In this document: positions 11,206 to 21,948 of the stretch, piece after piece | Numbering within the stretch: position 1 is the stretch's first letter | Layout of the letters: each line of letters starts with the position of its first letter | Source: Ditylenchus dipsaci | Taxonomy: Eukaryota > Nematoda > Chromadorea > Rhabditida > Anguinidae | Assembly (NCBI GenBank): GCA_004194705.1 | Contig: SADC01001250.1 | Span: forward strand, 1-64,000 | Length of the DNA: 64,000 nucleotides | Reading direction: 5' to 3' | Position numbers and translations under genes: made by a program | Notes under the pieces: model-generated | What the model saw: only the letters and a program-made list of their open reading frames with translations | What the model was told of the DNA's origin: nothing | Databases searched by the model: none

Positions 11206-11345
11206 ATGGACACGGCCGGCCCAAGCCCAGCGGCTTGGGCAGACCGTACCTGCTGCGGGCCGGGCTCGGCCCTAAAGTCCGGTGAAAATTTCTCATTGAA
11301 TTTCTGCCAAAACGAGCCAGCCAAAGCTTCATCACAGGGTTGCTA
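11206..11345. repeat. GC-rich insertion (GGCCGGCCCAAGC...)
   Basis: Base composition changes sharply to GC-rich with GGCCGGCCC and GGCCGGGCTCGGCCC stretches, typical of short interspersed MITEs. Its ends are not clear. Confidence 0.35.
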
Positions 11346-11867
11346 AAAATACCAATTTCAAAATTCAAGATTAATACCGGTATTTTTCTGGTATTTTTTC
11401 TTATGAAAGTGATGTTTAGGACCGGCCTTCGAATATTATCTACGACTATAAAGAGGGTCAAAAGTAGGTGAATTTTTTCATGTACCCTTCCCATATTTCG
11501 GTATTCTTTTATCGCCAAAACTACTGTAAAAAGGAAAGATTTGTTAAAAACAACGCAACAATAAACTTTAACACCGATTTTTTTTTTTTTGTTTGAGTTT
11601 TTTTACCAAATGTGCCGTTTTCCAAATATTTTTTTACCTTTTTCGTACAGCCTATTTAGCTTCCATATATGTTTTTGAACCGCATGTGAATGAATTAGAC
11701 CAAATAGAGGTGATAGAAGAAACAAAACGATTGAAAACACCGCAACCATTATCAGACTTAAACTAGATCATAGAAAGGTATTTTTACTAACCAATAGAAG
11801 CTGAAAATAAAACTAAAATATTTAACACGGAGTTTCACAAAAAATATAATTTGTTTCGCGACAAATA

Positions 11868-12022
11868 CCGTATTTCCTCTAATAGAGCCCCCAAGGCTCT
11901 ATTTTTGGATCCCCAAAAATCTCAAAATTGTCAATCGAAAATGGCCTAACTATGAAGTTCTAGTCAAAAAACAAGGGGGGGGGTCTCTATTAGAGAGGGG
12001 GGCTGTATTAGAGTATTTACGG
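11868..12022. mobile_element. pogo-type MITE, CCGTATTTCCTCTAATAGAG end
   Basis: TA-flanked, ends CCGTATTTCCTCTAATAGAG and the complement of GAGTATTTACGG, with second inner units TCTATTAGAGA. Non-coding. Confidence 0.75.
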
Positions 12023-12072
12023 TATTGTAAACAGTAACAACTACAGTTGCTGGTGTGGCAGTTGCAAATTTC

Positions 12073-12315
12073 TTAAAGGGGTATGTTCGTGCCCGATGGG
12101 GAGAAAAGGCGCAAAAAGCAGTTCTTTTCTTTCTCGATAAATTTTTACATGCGTTGTCACCTAGTTTTTTTAAGTTTTCTGCCTAACTTTTTAAAGCAGT
12201 ATAGTGTCATCTATATCAGATTTGCGCAGAACGAGTGAAAAATGGGATGATTCGAAAAAATTCGAAAAAAATTGCTGGTTCGCGCCTTAACGCAGGAGCA
12301 TGCCCCTTTAAGGCA
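12073..12315. mobile_element. MITE with TTAAAGGGG(T/C)ATG ends
   Basis: CTTAAAGGGGTATGTTCGTGC on the left and CATGCCCCTTTAAGG on the right are inverted. TTAA at both ends suggests a TTAA-target family such as piggyBac, but there is no coding evidence. A single end of the same type lies at 40,755-40,772. Confidence 0.5.
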
Positions 12316-12811
12316 TGTTAAAAATTATTGTCAACCTGAGTGCGAGATTTGGCGTGTTTTTAATGTGGGAAGGTACTATCTTGCAGCTAATATTCAGGCT
12401 TAAAAATGACCCATTAACAAACTGCATTTAATTGAAAATATTGTATAAAAGTGCTTAGGTCTGCACTCATTGACTCGGGTAGACACTCGACCGAGTATCG
12501 ACCTGAAAGCGGACTTGAGTATGCTATTTAACATTTTCCAATCAGGTGTAGCTTGTTGATAGCTTATTTTGAAGCCTTGAATCTTAGCTACAGGATATTA
12601 ACAACATAATTTTTTCAACAAAAAAAATAGTACGGTTCCCCACGCGTTTAAAGAACGCTAAATCTCACACTAACGTCGACACTTTTTCTGAACGTGCCTT
12701 TACTCTGTGACATTTGTGTGGTCATTGCGAGCTGTTTATACCTTCTAAAAACGATACAGGCTCATAAAAAGCAAAATCATGTATTTACTGCTCTCTATTT
12801 CTTTTTTTACA

Positions 12812-13712
12812 GCTATGAGAACTTTCGAATCAGTCGTCTCAGTGCTAGAATCGCTTGAGAATTACTTTGACGGCAAATCTGGTATGCTTGAAACCCTTTT
12901 TCGTTCAAAATTTATCCTAAGGTTTTCTAATTTAGTCCGCATGAATTTGTTTCTAAAAGGCATCCGTCATTCTGCTTCCTTCACTGGTTTGGGAAGAAAA
13001 TTGAAGTGCTTCCGTCTTCAACTTGTGAGAACTTAGGGCTTCTTGAATTGTGCTCATTCTATGGGGACCGTGACGAGAAATTGGTGAGCGAAGTCCTGTT
13101 GTGTGGCAAAAGCTTATTGACGAGTGGTTTGATGCGGAACATACCAAGTATTTCTGAAATAGACGTTATTTCTTGCTTAAACAAAAATTTAGTGGATTCG
13201 TAAAGGGGGTCTACCAAAGCTGTTGGAGTATTGCGCGTCTTTCAAAATTGTTTGTCGGCACAATTTCTGGCAAGGAGGTTCGAAAGAAGTTGTTCGTAAG
13301 CATGTCTGAGCACAACGGGGTTTTTATCTAATTTTTTGTGAAAAATTGTGGTAACATATTTTTAGAGTCATTTCATTGAATTCGACAAATTCGTTCTGAG
13401 AAGATTGCTTATTATGAAAGACATACGAAATTCGTAAGTCGGCTTATTGTTAAGCATATTGTTCTAGATTGACAAGTTTTAAGAGAAAATTCTTGCAAAT
13501 TTTGTGGGTCTGTTGAACACGACGGAAAAGACTGTGTACTGCATCCCAACTCAAAGAAACTTTGTATGCTTTTAGAAAAATACTTTTGCGTATAGTAAAC
13601 AATGTAAAATTTCAGAAATTTCAACAGCATCCCTGAGGATTTCTATGGGTTTATCGATGAGGCCGTCTGCGCTGGCACTACCAAGAATGCTACCTATGAT
13701 GATGAAGATTGA
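12812..13712 (+). CDS. Multi-exon gene ending in a CCHC zinc knuckle
   Basis: Exon-like segments follow short introns with TTTACAG, TTTTTAG and TTTCAG acceptors. One exon reads KRHPSFCFLHWFGKKIEVLP and onward to about 13,202. A later exon (about 13,477-13,562) has CKFCGSVEHDGKDC, an exact C-x2-C-x4-H-x4-C zinc knuckle. The last exon (13,616-13,712) reads FNSIPEDFYGFIDEAVCAG and ends DDED-stop, with AATAAA about 60 bases on. Exon phases do not all fit, as elsewhere in this window. Zinc knuckles bind RNA or single-stranded DNA; the family is not recognised. Confidence 0.5.
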
Positions 13713-14045
13713 TTTATGAGCTGAGAACATATTAATATTGTGTTAATTGAAGGTTGGAAAATATTAAATAAAGGAAATTACATGCTGTGTTCATTGTAAT
13801 CGCACCTTTGGTTAGATAACCTAGCCATCTATTTGTTGGAGTGGCTGTTGCTTAACTAAGTTGGTTTCCTAACCTGTGACAAATAAAATCTCCAGTTTTG
13901 AACAGGTGTTATTGTAACTGGTGTCCCAAAAGTTCGGTATGGATTTTAAAACTAATATTTTTAACAAAAGTTATGGCGAAACAAAATTTCTTTTATACAG
14001 TTTTGTAGCCCTTTTTACACTCCTTCAAATGAGTTATTATTGCAT
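13688..14045. repeat. 3' end of the zinc-knuckle gene, duplicated at 16,890-17,235
   Basis: The last codons, stop, AATAAA and about 280 bases of downstream flank recur in direct orientation at 16,890-17,235 with few changes. Each copy is joined to different sequence, so this marks a rearrangement breakpoint near 14,045 and 17,240. Confidence 0.85.
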
Positions 14046-14299
14046 TATTGCATTCAGAACAACCTTCCTTGGCTTCAGTAGGAGCGTTTTGATCATTAAT
14101 CTTTCCATGAGCTCAGTGATAAAGCAGGTAATGTGGTGTAAGTTACATGATTTTAGGATAGTCGAGAAGACCCTTTATATTCATGTTACAGCTGTCCCAA
14201 GCTTCAGGAAACGATCTGGTACATCGTATTGCTTAGCACGTAATATTGAATTTTCTTGTATGTTTAGCGGCCTTTGCTTTGCTACTGGATCAAAAGCTC

Positions 14300-15310
14300 G
14301 GTACACGGACAATTGACTCTCAGGCAATTGACTCTCAGGACAATTGACTCTCGGGACAATTGACTCTCCGGGACAATTGACTCTCTAGTAGTGAAATAGC
14401 AAAAATTAAATGATGTACCCAATTGGTTGAGTAAAATTAAAAATGATAAACAAAACAGTAAATTTTGTTTGCTAGCTTGTTTTTTAGTTTGTTTGTTTGC
14501 ACTCTGAATTATTTGATCTATTTTTTTGCAGGTGTTAGAATCAAGAACATGAGCATCCGCAGCGCATTGCAAGAGATCAACGCCGGCTACTTTTCGGACA
14601 GCGATGAAGAGGAAGAAGTGGAAGACGGAGAACAGTCGCTAATGTGGAGCCAGTCACCAATGAGGAACCAGTCGCCATTGTGGAGCCACCGTATGTCTTT
14701 TATGTAATTTTAACCAGTGTTTTTTGATTTCTTACTATTTTTAAATTTTCAGGTGATCATTCTATCGGAGAAACCTCTACAACAGAACTCTGGATGGAAG
14801 TCACCGAACAAACAACTATGCCGAAGCCGCCAATCACCGAATCCAAACTGAGCTTGATGTGTGCCATCCCGGGATATGGAACTTTATCGACTGCCTGCGA
14901 GTGGTGCAACAAGGAAGAGACAATTCATCCAGTGGCAAGCCGGCAAGCGACCAAAGGGAAAGCGACTCAACTACAAAAAAGCTGACACCCGAATCCTGAG
15001 CATTGTGGAGCAGTACGCCGTCAGGAACACTGAAGAATACCTCAAAGGCCTTGCAAATAATTATGATATGGATGATTGAAAATATTTTGTTATTGTTGTT
15101 TGTTATCGTTTATTGTTCCTCACCAAATGTACCTCGTTAATCCTGCGTTTGTTGTTCAACTCTTCTGTAAAGTGCTTACGTGAATATTTCAAAGAGTCAA
15201 TTGTCCCGAGAGTCAATTGTCCCGGAGAGTCAATTGTTCTGAGAGTCAATTGTGCCGAGAGTCAATTTTCCCGAGAGTCAATTGTCCCGAGAGTCAATTG
15301 TCGCGTACCC
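14300..15310. mobile_element. MULE-like element, CAATTGACTCTC iterons, 9-bp TSD CAAAAGCTC
   Basis: Ends GGTACACGGACAATTGACTC and GGGTACGCGACAATTGACTC (inverted) carry four to six GACAATTGACTCTCGG units per side. CAAAAGCTC flanks it at 14,291-14,299 and 15,311-15,319. The uninserted site is seen once in each copy of the duplication (about 1,040 and 57,787). This is the clearest insertion in the window. Confidence 0.93.
14549..15079 (+). CDS. Deleted MULE transposase: acidic N-terminus joined to C-terminus
   Basis: Exon 14,549 begins [20 protein letters not shown] with an acidic run. A 62-nt intron ends AAATTTTCAG at about 14,753. Beyond it the MULE pattern appears in another frame: [15 protein letters not shown], then [17 protein letters not shown], which is the catalytic-Glu region and following HPxxW. 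A further frame change gives FIQW...[19 protein letters not shown] and [18 protein letters not shown]. The FLYWCH finger and the DDE core with its two Asp are absent. The two frame changes are probably indel errors or decay. It lies wholly inside the TSD-flanked element at 14,300-15,310. Confidence 0.75.
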
Positions 15311-15604
15311 CAAAAGCTCATCTTGTCGAAAAGTGTCCTCTGTTGGTTATGCCGGTGAGTGAATGCTGAACGTGGTTGAAAGAGCCGTTTTAAAATCCGA
15401 CTATCTTTTATCTTCGTTTTGGCTTGGTTATGTTCGTCTGGAATGTTGTAATGTGGTTGCGTTGTTTTATTGTTGAAGATGGATGGTTATTGCTTGTCCG
15501 TCTAGCCTACGGCTGATTCTGATGCTCTTAGTTTCTCCATGTTCGTATCTTTTTGAGACTTTGTTTGCGTTAAATAAAGGGTTTTGTTATTAGCTCTGTT
15601 GTCT

Positions 15605-15835
15605 TTAGTATCTCTTTAATTGGTATGCAGGCAAGCTAGTGGGGCTCATGGTACGGTTACCGTGCGTTTGGCCCCGCGCGTTTGGACCCCACGTTTGTTC
15701 CCACAATTTAAAACTTTTCACACATCTTCGGCAAATCCTAGGTAAATTCATTTTATCCCGGTGATTCATCCTACGGTAAATGTTTCCTACAACAAATACA
15801 TCCTCACACGGCGTGTCTAACACGTCAAATGACAA
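15605..15835 (-). CDS. Short frame of unknown product, three near-copies
   Basis: A 76-codon frame opens MSFDVLDTPCEDVFVVGN and ends SLPAYQLKRY-stop. The same DNA is present at about 535-745 and 57,275-57,490, where one-base differences break it. No domain is recognised, so coding status is doubtful. Confidence 0.25.
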   Translation of the reverse strand: MSFDVLDTPCEDVFVVGNIYRRMNHRDKMNLPRICRRCVKSFKLWEQTWGPNARGQTHGNRTMSPTSLPAYQLKRY

Positions 15836-15955
15836 ATCGGGCTTGCCGTTTTGTTCTAATGAAGATTCAAAATAGTTTTTTATTTTTTATATACATTCGA
15901 ACCTCGACAAGGCGACAACCCAAGCGACCGAACCGAGGGTGTCGGCTTATCGAGG

Positions 15956-16892
15956 GACACGGACGTTTCCCTGTAAAACCGTTTCCCTGTAAGGCCGTTT
16001 CCCTGTAAGCCGTTTCCCTGTAGGCCGTTTTCCTGTAAGCCGTTTCCCTGTAAGCCGTTTCCCTGTAAGGGACGTTTCCCTGTAAGGGACGTTTCCCTGT
16101 AAGGAACGACAAGGAACTGTAGCGTGTAGGAAAATTTTGTAGACTCAACTTTTGATGAGGGATCGAACTATATCTGAAATAATACCCCTTTGGGTATTTA
16201 AATTGTAGTAGGGAAGTATTATTACCAGAAAGTAGCACTCAGATCATAGTGCGGTTATATCAAGAGGTATCCATGTGATGGTACCAGTGTCGAGGTACAC
16301 AGGTTCTCTTGCCGTAAAACAGGGCGGTGCATATTCAGAAAACCCAATTCCTTGCACTGTGGAGTGTACTGGTCTTTCGACGCGAAGCGGCGAAATACGC
16401 TCCGCATTTATACAAAAAAAGTTATAATAATAAGCGGAAACGATCTGGTACATCGTATTGCTTAGCAACGTAATATTGAGTCGATGTTTCCTGGAGCGAC
16501 TAGACCACCAGCTTCTCGAATACGATGTCTTTGCACTGGATTTCTTGAAGCACTCTTTGTAAGTTTGGCTTGAATGGATTGAGACGGAGGAAGAAGCGCG
16601 TTGAAAATCTGAGCCGGGTTCTGAAATCGGAAACATACCGATATTTTCACAGCAAAATAACGGACTATGCCAACAAAAATAACCAAAAGGAGTAAGAAAA
16701 AGAGTTTTAAAAAGGTTTTCGTTTGAATTTCAAATATGTCGCAACAATAATAAGTGTGAACGACTGGGGTGAATCGGCCTGGAGGTGAATCGGCTGGGGG
16801 TGAATCGGCCGGGGGTGAATCGGCTGGGGGTGAATCGGTCGGGGGTGAATCGGCCCGGGGGTGAAATGTCCTGGGGTGAATTGTCCGTGTCC
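15956..16892. mobile_element. Hybrid MULE-like element with unlike ends
   Basis: The left end GGACACGGACGTTTCCCTG is followed by TTTCCCTGTAAGCCG units to about 16,105. The right end is GTGAATCGGC(C/T)GGGG units (16,775-16,870) closing with GTCCGTGTCC. Both outer tips are GGACACGGAC but the iterons do not match each other, and there is no target duplication. Inside, a minus frame (16,636-16,244) includes ERPVHSTVQGIGF; a similar HSTLQGIG sits in the small element at 55,986-56,246. Confidence 0.6.
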
Positions 16893-17235
16893 CCACCTAT
16901 GATGATGAAAATTGATTTATGAGCTGAGAACATATTAATATTGTGTTAATTGAAGGTTGGAAAAATTAAATAAAGGAAATTACATGCTGTGTTCATTGTA
17001 ATCGCACCTTTTGGTTAGATAACCTAGCCATCTATTTGTTGGAGTGGCTGTTGCTTAACTAAGTTGGTTTCCTAATCTGTGACAAATAAAATCTCCAGTT
17101 TTGAACAGGTGTTATTGTAACTGGTGTCCCAAAAGTTCGGTATGGATTTTAAAACTAATATTTTCAAACAAAGTTATGGCGAAACAAAATTTCTTTTATA
17201 CAGTTTTGTAGCCATTTTTACACTCTTTCAAATGA
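16890..17235. repeat. Second copy of the zinc-knuckle gene 3' end
   Basis: Matches 13,688-14,045; begins immediately after the GTCCGTGTCC tip of the hybrid element. From 17,240 to 17,590 I see only AT-rich sequence with no gene. Confidence 0.85.
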
Positions 17236-17589
17236 GTTATAAAACTTTTATAAATGATGAAATTTTAAGTTTATACTCAAAATGTAGTCCTGCTTTAAAT
17301 TTGTAAATGATCATGTCCACTACAGCACCGATAAAAATTTAAGTTCTAAAATAACCACGAAAACTACCGGGACGTCTTTGGTTTGGACCTCGGCAAATTT
17401 TTTCGAAAAAAATTCTATTTCGAAATAGTCATCTGATATTTTTTGTGGGGTAGATTCATCGTTACATCCTTTCGTGTAAAAAATACGTAAAACCCAGTAT
17501 GCAAAATCATTGAAGATAAAAATATTTCTAGATTTTGAGGGCTAAAAATTAATCTACCAGAATTAATAAAGACATGATGAAAAATTAAA

Positions 17590-18245
17590 ATCGTCTACCT
17601 CCTGATATTTCGATTAGAACAAGAAGTAATAATGGCATCAAAGTGTTGGTTAAATGAGCATTGGTGCTGCAGACAAAATATTTGACTGGTTAACTTTGAG
17701 TGAGTTAGAGTTTACACAAGAAGCGCTGGCAGTCCGCCAGGAAAAATTGACACTTTTGAAGAGCCTCACCGGTGCCAGCCGTCGGCGGGGCGCCGGCTCT
17801 TCAAAATATCGACGGCATTAGAGGCGGTGGCTCTCAAATTAGAAAACCGGTGCCAGCGCTCTTTTTATTTTTGGCAAACGAGCAGGCGTGTTTGTAGCTT
17901 TCTGATTACAGTCGTCTCTCGATAAATCATCATATTATTGACCAGACAAGGGGGTTGGTTTATTGGGCGGAGTTTTTATTTTGCTTCATTCTTAAGAGCT
18001 TAGCCAAAGCTTTTTCAGGCTTTTTCACAGTGCCGGTTTTCTGAAAGTGTCAGTTTATCGCGAGTTGACTGTAGATCAACGCTCACAGGTGCATATTACA
18101 TAACTTTGTAAAGGAGGTACTGCATCTTCTAACGAATATTTCAATGTCTATTTTTATTATTATTAAAATTACGGAAAATAATCATTCTAAATTTTAAAAA
18201 TCATTTTAACAATTTTTTTCAGGGCGTACCTCTCAATGCAAGGGA
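17590..18245. repeat. Inverted copy of the end of the large duplication
   Basis: Reverse complement of about 6,665-7,228 and 63,430-64,000. Relative to the inverted piece at 14,046-15,955 the order is not what a simple inversion would give, so more than one event is needed. Confidence 0.9.
17909..18071. mobile_element. pogo-type MITE, intact here
   Basis: TA-flanked, left end CAGTCGTCTCTCGATAAAT and right end TTATCGCGAGTTGACTG. Only one of its ends survives in copies 1 and 2 of the duplication (6,838 and 63,607). Confidence 0.75.
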
Positions 18246-18279
18246 AAAATAAAAATACTTTTCACAGGTTCTCCAGGTA

Positions 18280-19480
18280 ACTAAGAAAATGCACAAAACA
18301 GATTTGCAGAATATGATTCTGGGCTGAGATATAAGTCCCTGGGGGTGGCAGTTTATTAGAGAGTGGCTAAGGCTTAGCCCTTAGGTCGGGAGTAGGCCAG
18401 CGCACATTAGGAAGTACTTAAACGTGTGTCCCCTACTGCAAAAAACGGCGTTACTCACCTGCCGGCTAACCTAGTTTTTAGCTAAAATTTGCAAACCTGA
18501 CAAAAATTTTGATAACCTGAAATGTGACCTTGGTTCCCAAAGAAAGTTTTCGGCAAAGATGCTCGAAAGTGGTAAAACTAAGTAGAAGGCCATTATTCAA
18601 AAAAACTAAGCTGCTTGGCCTATTTTTGGATCTGGTAAAATTCAGTCGAAAGAACGTAAATCAGCTAGAAAAAGGTTTGCGCGAAAATATACTCACCCAC
18701 TGTGTTGCACAAAAAGTTAAAGGTCGTGTTAAGTGCGTGTTGATTCAACAGTAAAATGGCTGGAGGTTTGCTACTAAACTGACTGTCCAATTAATCCACT
18801 AGTTGGGCAAATTCCATGGATTTTTCTATGCTTTTAAAGATACAGTGTGACATAGGTTTTGATGTGGCGCACGGCTCTGGTAGCATTCTGCTTTTTTCTC
18901 AACACCAACAACCCAATGGTGAACCAGAAGAGGTAGGAACCGTAGCAGGCCAGTCTGTAGACCATAGGTGGCAGCAGCCATTTGATGTAGGTGGAGGGTA
19001 GGAAAGGCCTGATTGCTTGCCTGCAGGATTTGCTAAAACCTGGTCTGGCGCTGGATTTGTGCAGGTGACCATTGGAATTGGCACTTGCATTATATTTCCA
19101 TTTGAGAAAATAGGTTCATCATCTTTTTGTTGATCTTATTTGACCAGCGCTCCTGCAACACCTACTCCTGATCATTTTTTAAGTTGGAATGTAGGAACTC
19201 GTTGTGGTAGTATTTAAAATTTTTACTTCATGGGTAAGTGTCTGAAATTACTGTGAATTAAATTAAATCCAAATATTAATTTCAAATTTTCAGATACAAG
19301 GGAATGTAATCAGCTGGAATATAGAGCAGAAATCTTTATGCCAGAGAAACAGTTTTCGGCTTGACTATAGAATCATCACACACCACCCGCCGCCGTCTCT
19401 TTTTGCCAAGGCCCATGTTGAAAAACATGGTGAGACAGCCAAAAAATACAATTATTTTTTTATCGTTTTGCCATGAAAGT
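18280..19480. other. No assigned gene; two open frames of unknown status
   Basis: A 76-codon plus frame at 18,524-18,754 is Lys/Arg-rich and ends VKGRVKCVLIQQ. A minus frame at 19,090-18,899 is Pro/Ser-rich. Neither has a recognisable domain or clear splice signals in register. Confidence 0.3.
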
Positions 19481-19498
19481 GCCCCCTCTTATTCCTTC

Positions 19499-20228
19499 GG
19501 TACATGACATAATTTCGCCGGACCGAAATTTCGCCGGGCCAAAATTCGGTAAAAAGGACGTTTCGTCATATTTTTTCATTTGAAAAAATATGACGAAAGG
19601 CACAAAGTGACTTTTTTGAAAAAAAATTGCCTTGGTCCCCCCTGTTGTTTTGAAACGCTGCTTATTGGCGTTTTCAAAACAACAGGGGGACCAAGGCAAT
19701 TTTTTTTCAAAAAAAGTCACTTCGTGCCTTTCTTCATATTTTTTCAAATGAAAAAATATGACGAAACGTTAACACACCAAAATTTCGCCGTGGACAAAAA
19801 TTTCGCCGCATACTTTTCACCATGTTTTGGTCACTGGAGCTGGACAAAAAAAAGACTTATATGCATTTTTTGATCAAGATTCTTGCTCGGAATCATGTCT
19901 AAGGTAAGTGAGTGCGTGTATCTCTAACTCTCAAGCCGCCTGCGACCCTTCGGGTGCTTGGGGGCTTGGAGTTGAGATGCGCACACCCACATACCTTAGA
20001 CACAAATCACTCGGAAGGGACTCTGGATGCATGAAAAAGCATGCATACCAGAATTTTTTTTTTATGCGGTAGGCCCCAGTTAACAAAACTAAGTCCAAAT
20101 TACATCTTTTGGGTCTCCAGGTACCCAAAACAGGTGATATACCGATGAAAAATATGTGGCGAAATTTTGTCCGCGGCGAAATTATGGGCGCGGCGAAATT
20201 TCGGTCCGGCGAAATTATGTCCGTGTCC
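19499..20228. mobile_element. MULE-like element, AAATTTCGCCGG iterons
   Basis: The left end GGTACATGACATAATTTCGC and right end GGACACGGACATAATTTCGC (inverted) share the following GACCGAAATTTCGCCG. The flanks are TATTCCTTC and TATTCCCTTC, a target duplication differing by one C. Its interior carries the MSK-APV gene module and an inserted hairpin. Confidence 0.8.
19558..19771. repeat. Foldback hairpin (CCTTGGTCCCCCCTGTTGTTT arms)
   Basis: Near-perfect palindrome of about 105 bp per arm, opening GTTTCGTCATATTTTTTC with a loop near 19,665. The inner arm sequence recurs in the foldback at 43.3-43.55 kb. It sits within the left part of the MULE at 19,499. Confidence 0.8.
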
Positions 20229-20281
20229 GTATTCCCTTCCTCTGCCAATAAAGCCCTTAATCCCTTTAAAATTCAAAAGGC
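19894..20281 (+). CDS. Element-encoded small protein, MSK-APV module (copy A)
   Basis: A tiny exon, ATG TCT AAG (19,894-19,902), is followed by a 170-nt intron (GTAAGTGAGTG...GCGGTAG) that is itself a strong stem-loop. The second exon starts APVNKTKSK at 20,073 and runs open through the right-hand iterons. The same arrangement with better-preserved second exons is seen at 24,049-23,580 and 55,064-55,609. Product unknown. Confidence 0.5.
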
Positions 20282-20950
20282 GCCAATTTAAACTTCAAAT
20301 TTTTGACTAAAAGTTTTGATAAAAGCCATGATACTCCCCTGTGGTTCGAAAAGATTTTTCTTAGATCCAAAAACCACGCGGCTTTCTTATTCTGACTTGG
20401 AATTACCAACAACTCATTGTTTTTCAGAATGAGACCAGTAGTATAGTACCCCCTTTTTCGGCGGGTAGCTAAGGAAGGGAAGGAGATTATGAGAGCGGCA
20501 TGAGAGTGAAATATTCTATGATTCGGGAAAGGTCAAATCGAAATCAAATTTCGAGAATTGTTCAGTTTAATACAATAATTGAAATGTCCTAGTCAAGCAT
20601 GAACAGTGTTTGAAAGCCAAGCCTAAGTTATTTTTATTTTTTTGTGATAACCCAAGTGTTAAATATATTATATATGAGCAGTGATGTAAAAATCTAAATT
20701 CCGGCACCGGCACCGCACCGGCACCGGTACCTGGTGCCGGCACCGGCACCGGTGCCGGCACCAGGCTGATCTTTTGCACCGGCACCGGTGCGGCACCTGG
20801 CTGAACATTTGCACGGCACCGGTGCCTATCACATTCAGTACATTTTTTGAGGAAAAAGTTCATTTTTTAACGGGAATGAGTTATTTGTTTCAAAAAAGTC
20901 TGGCTTATACAGAAATATGAATTTATTGAAATTGAGCACCCCACGACGCT

Positions 20951-21440
20951 TTACGAGCAGTTGTCCAGAACGGCTTTATGCCTTATTGTATTTATTGTGA
21001 CCCCTGAGAAGAGTCTTTCATCGCTAGCTGACGTGGCAAGAGTTGGCAAGGTCACGAGTGAGATTTGTGATAGCTTCGGGAACAACTAAATCAATTTATA
21101 TTTTCAGTTGTTTGTTAAATCAGCTCACTTCCTTAGTTGCTTTCCGTAGTCAAAAGCATTGCTTTTAATTGACCCTTTCTAAAACTGTTTCAATGTATTG
21201 TTTCATTTCTTCATTCAATGGGTCTGAAACGTGTTTCTCAGCCTGAGATTTTTCAATTCGAAAAAGCAAAAGAAACAAATCCGTGGCACCATTAATATAG
21301 TATTTATAGAAAAAATTGATTTATGATCAATTATTACATCGAACTATACCATTCCTTAAACAAAGCATCCAATTCTGGCTCAATACTCTTTCGCTTCAAT
21401 CGTTTCTTCGATTTGTTGTAAAATGAATATGTGGTTACTG
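20951..21440 (-). pseudogene. hAT transposase C-terminal exons (hATC dimerisation domain)
   Basis: From right to left on the minus strand: KSKKRLKRKSIEPELDALF, then SDPLNEEMKQYIETVLERVN, then LPTLATSASDERLFSG with TINTIRHKAVLDN and a stop. The last segment is the hATC motif (PxxSxxxERxFS...R..L), used for transposase dimerisation. In-frame stops separate the pieces, and the catalytic core is not visible, so it is probably a decayed 3' half. Confidence 0.8.
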
Positions 21441-21823
21441 GGCTTATATACATAGGGATATTTCCTACTGAGTATATTATTTTCATCGATCAGAGTCCAA
21501 TTATTGGACATGGTTCAATGTTTTTTGAATTTTAGCTAATACTTTATACTAATTTTTCATCTGTATGATAGCTCAAATGAAAGCCAGAACCTTGGTACAT
21601 TTGAAACTAAATTTGTAAATAAAAGGAGATAAAAATAGGGTCTGGCAGCCAGTGGTAGTCGAACCTGTGACCTAGGGTAATGCATAAATGAAGTTCCCCC
21701 CTTTACTCGAACAAAAAGTGGCATCTAAGCTTCAAGTTTTGCTGAAAATAGAAAAAATATTCGATATTTTAGGTAAAAATAGGCAGCGGTGCCAGCGAAA
21801 AAATCGGCACCGGCACCGTGCGG

Positions 21824-21840
21824 NNNNNNNNNNNNNNNNN
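21824..21840. other. Assembly gap (17 N)
   Basis: Seventeen undetermined bases inside GC-rich CACCGG repeat. True length unknown. Confidence 1.
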
Positions 21841-21948
21841 ACGAGCAGTTCAAGGTTCCTGAAACTAGTGGTTTTCTTGGCAACATTATTGGTTCTATAA
21901 TCTATTTTTTCAAGGACCCCTGGGTCATGTTCACATCTGGTCCTTAGC

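Larger units (their letters stand above)
14046..15955. repeat. Inverted copy of part of the large duplication
   Basis: 14,046-14,299 is the reverse complement of about 57,787-58,040, and 15,311-15,955 that of about 57,130-57,790. The only interruption is the MULE at 14,300-15,310, which copies 1 and 2 lack, so they serve as empty sites. Confidence 0.9.
20695..21840. mobile_element. hAT element remnant with GGCACCGGCACCGG subterminal repeats
   Basis: CACCGGCACCGGTGCC runs at 20,700-20,822 and again before the gap at 21,805-21,823 enclose hAT transposase exons. The left tip may be CAGTGATGTAAAAATC at 20,679. The right tip falls in or beyond the N gap. Confidence 0.65.

Noticed and set aside
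19460..19873. Overlapping open frames over the 19,558-19,771 palindrome
   Set aside because: The two frames mirror one another because the DNA is a hairpin; no independent support.
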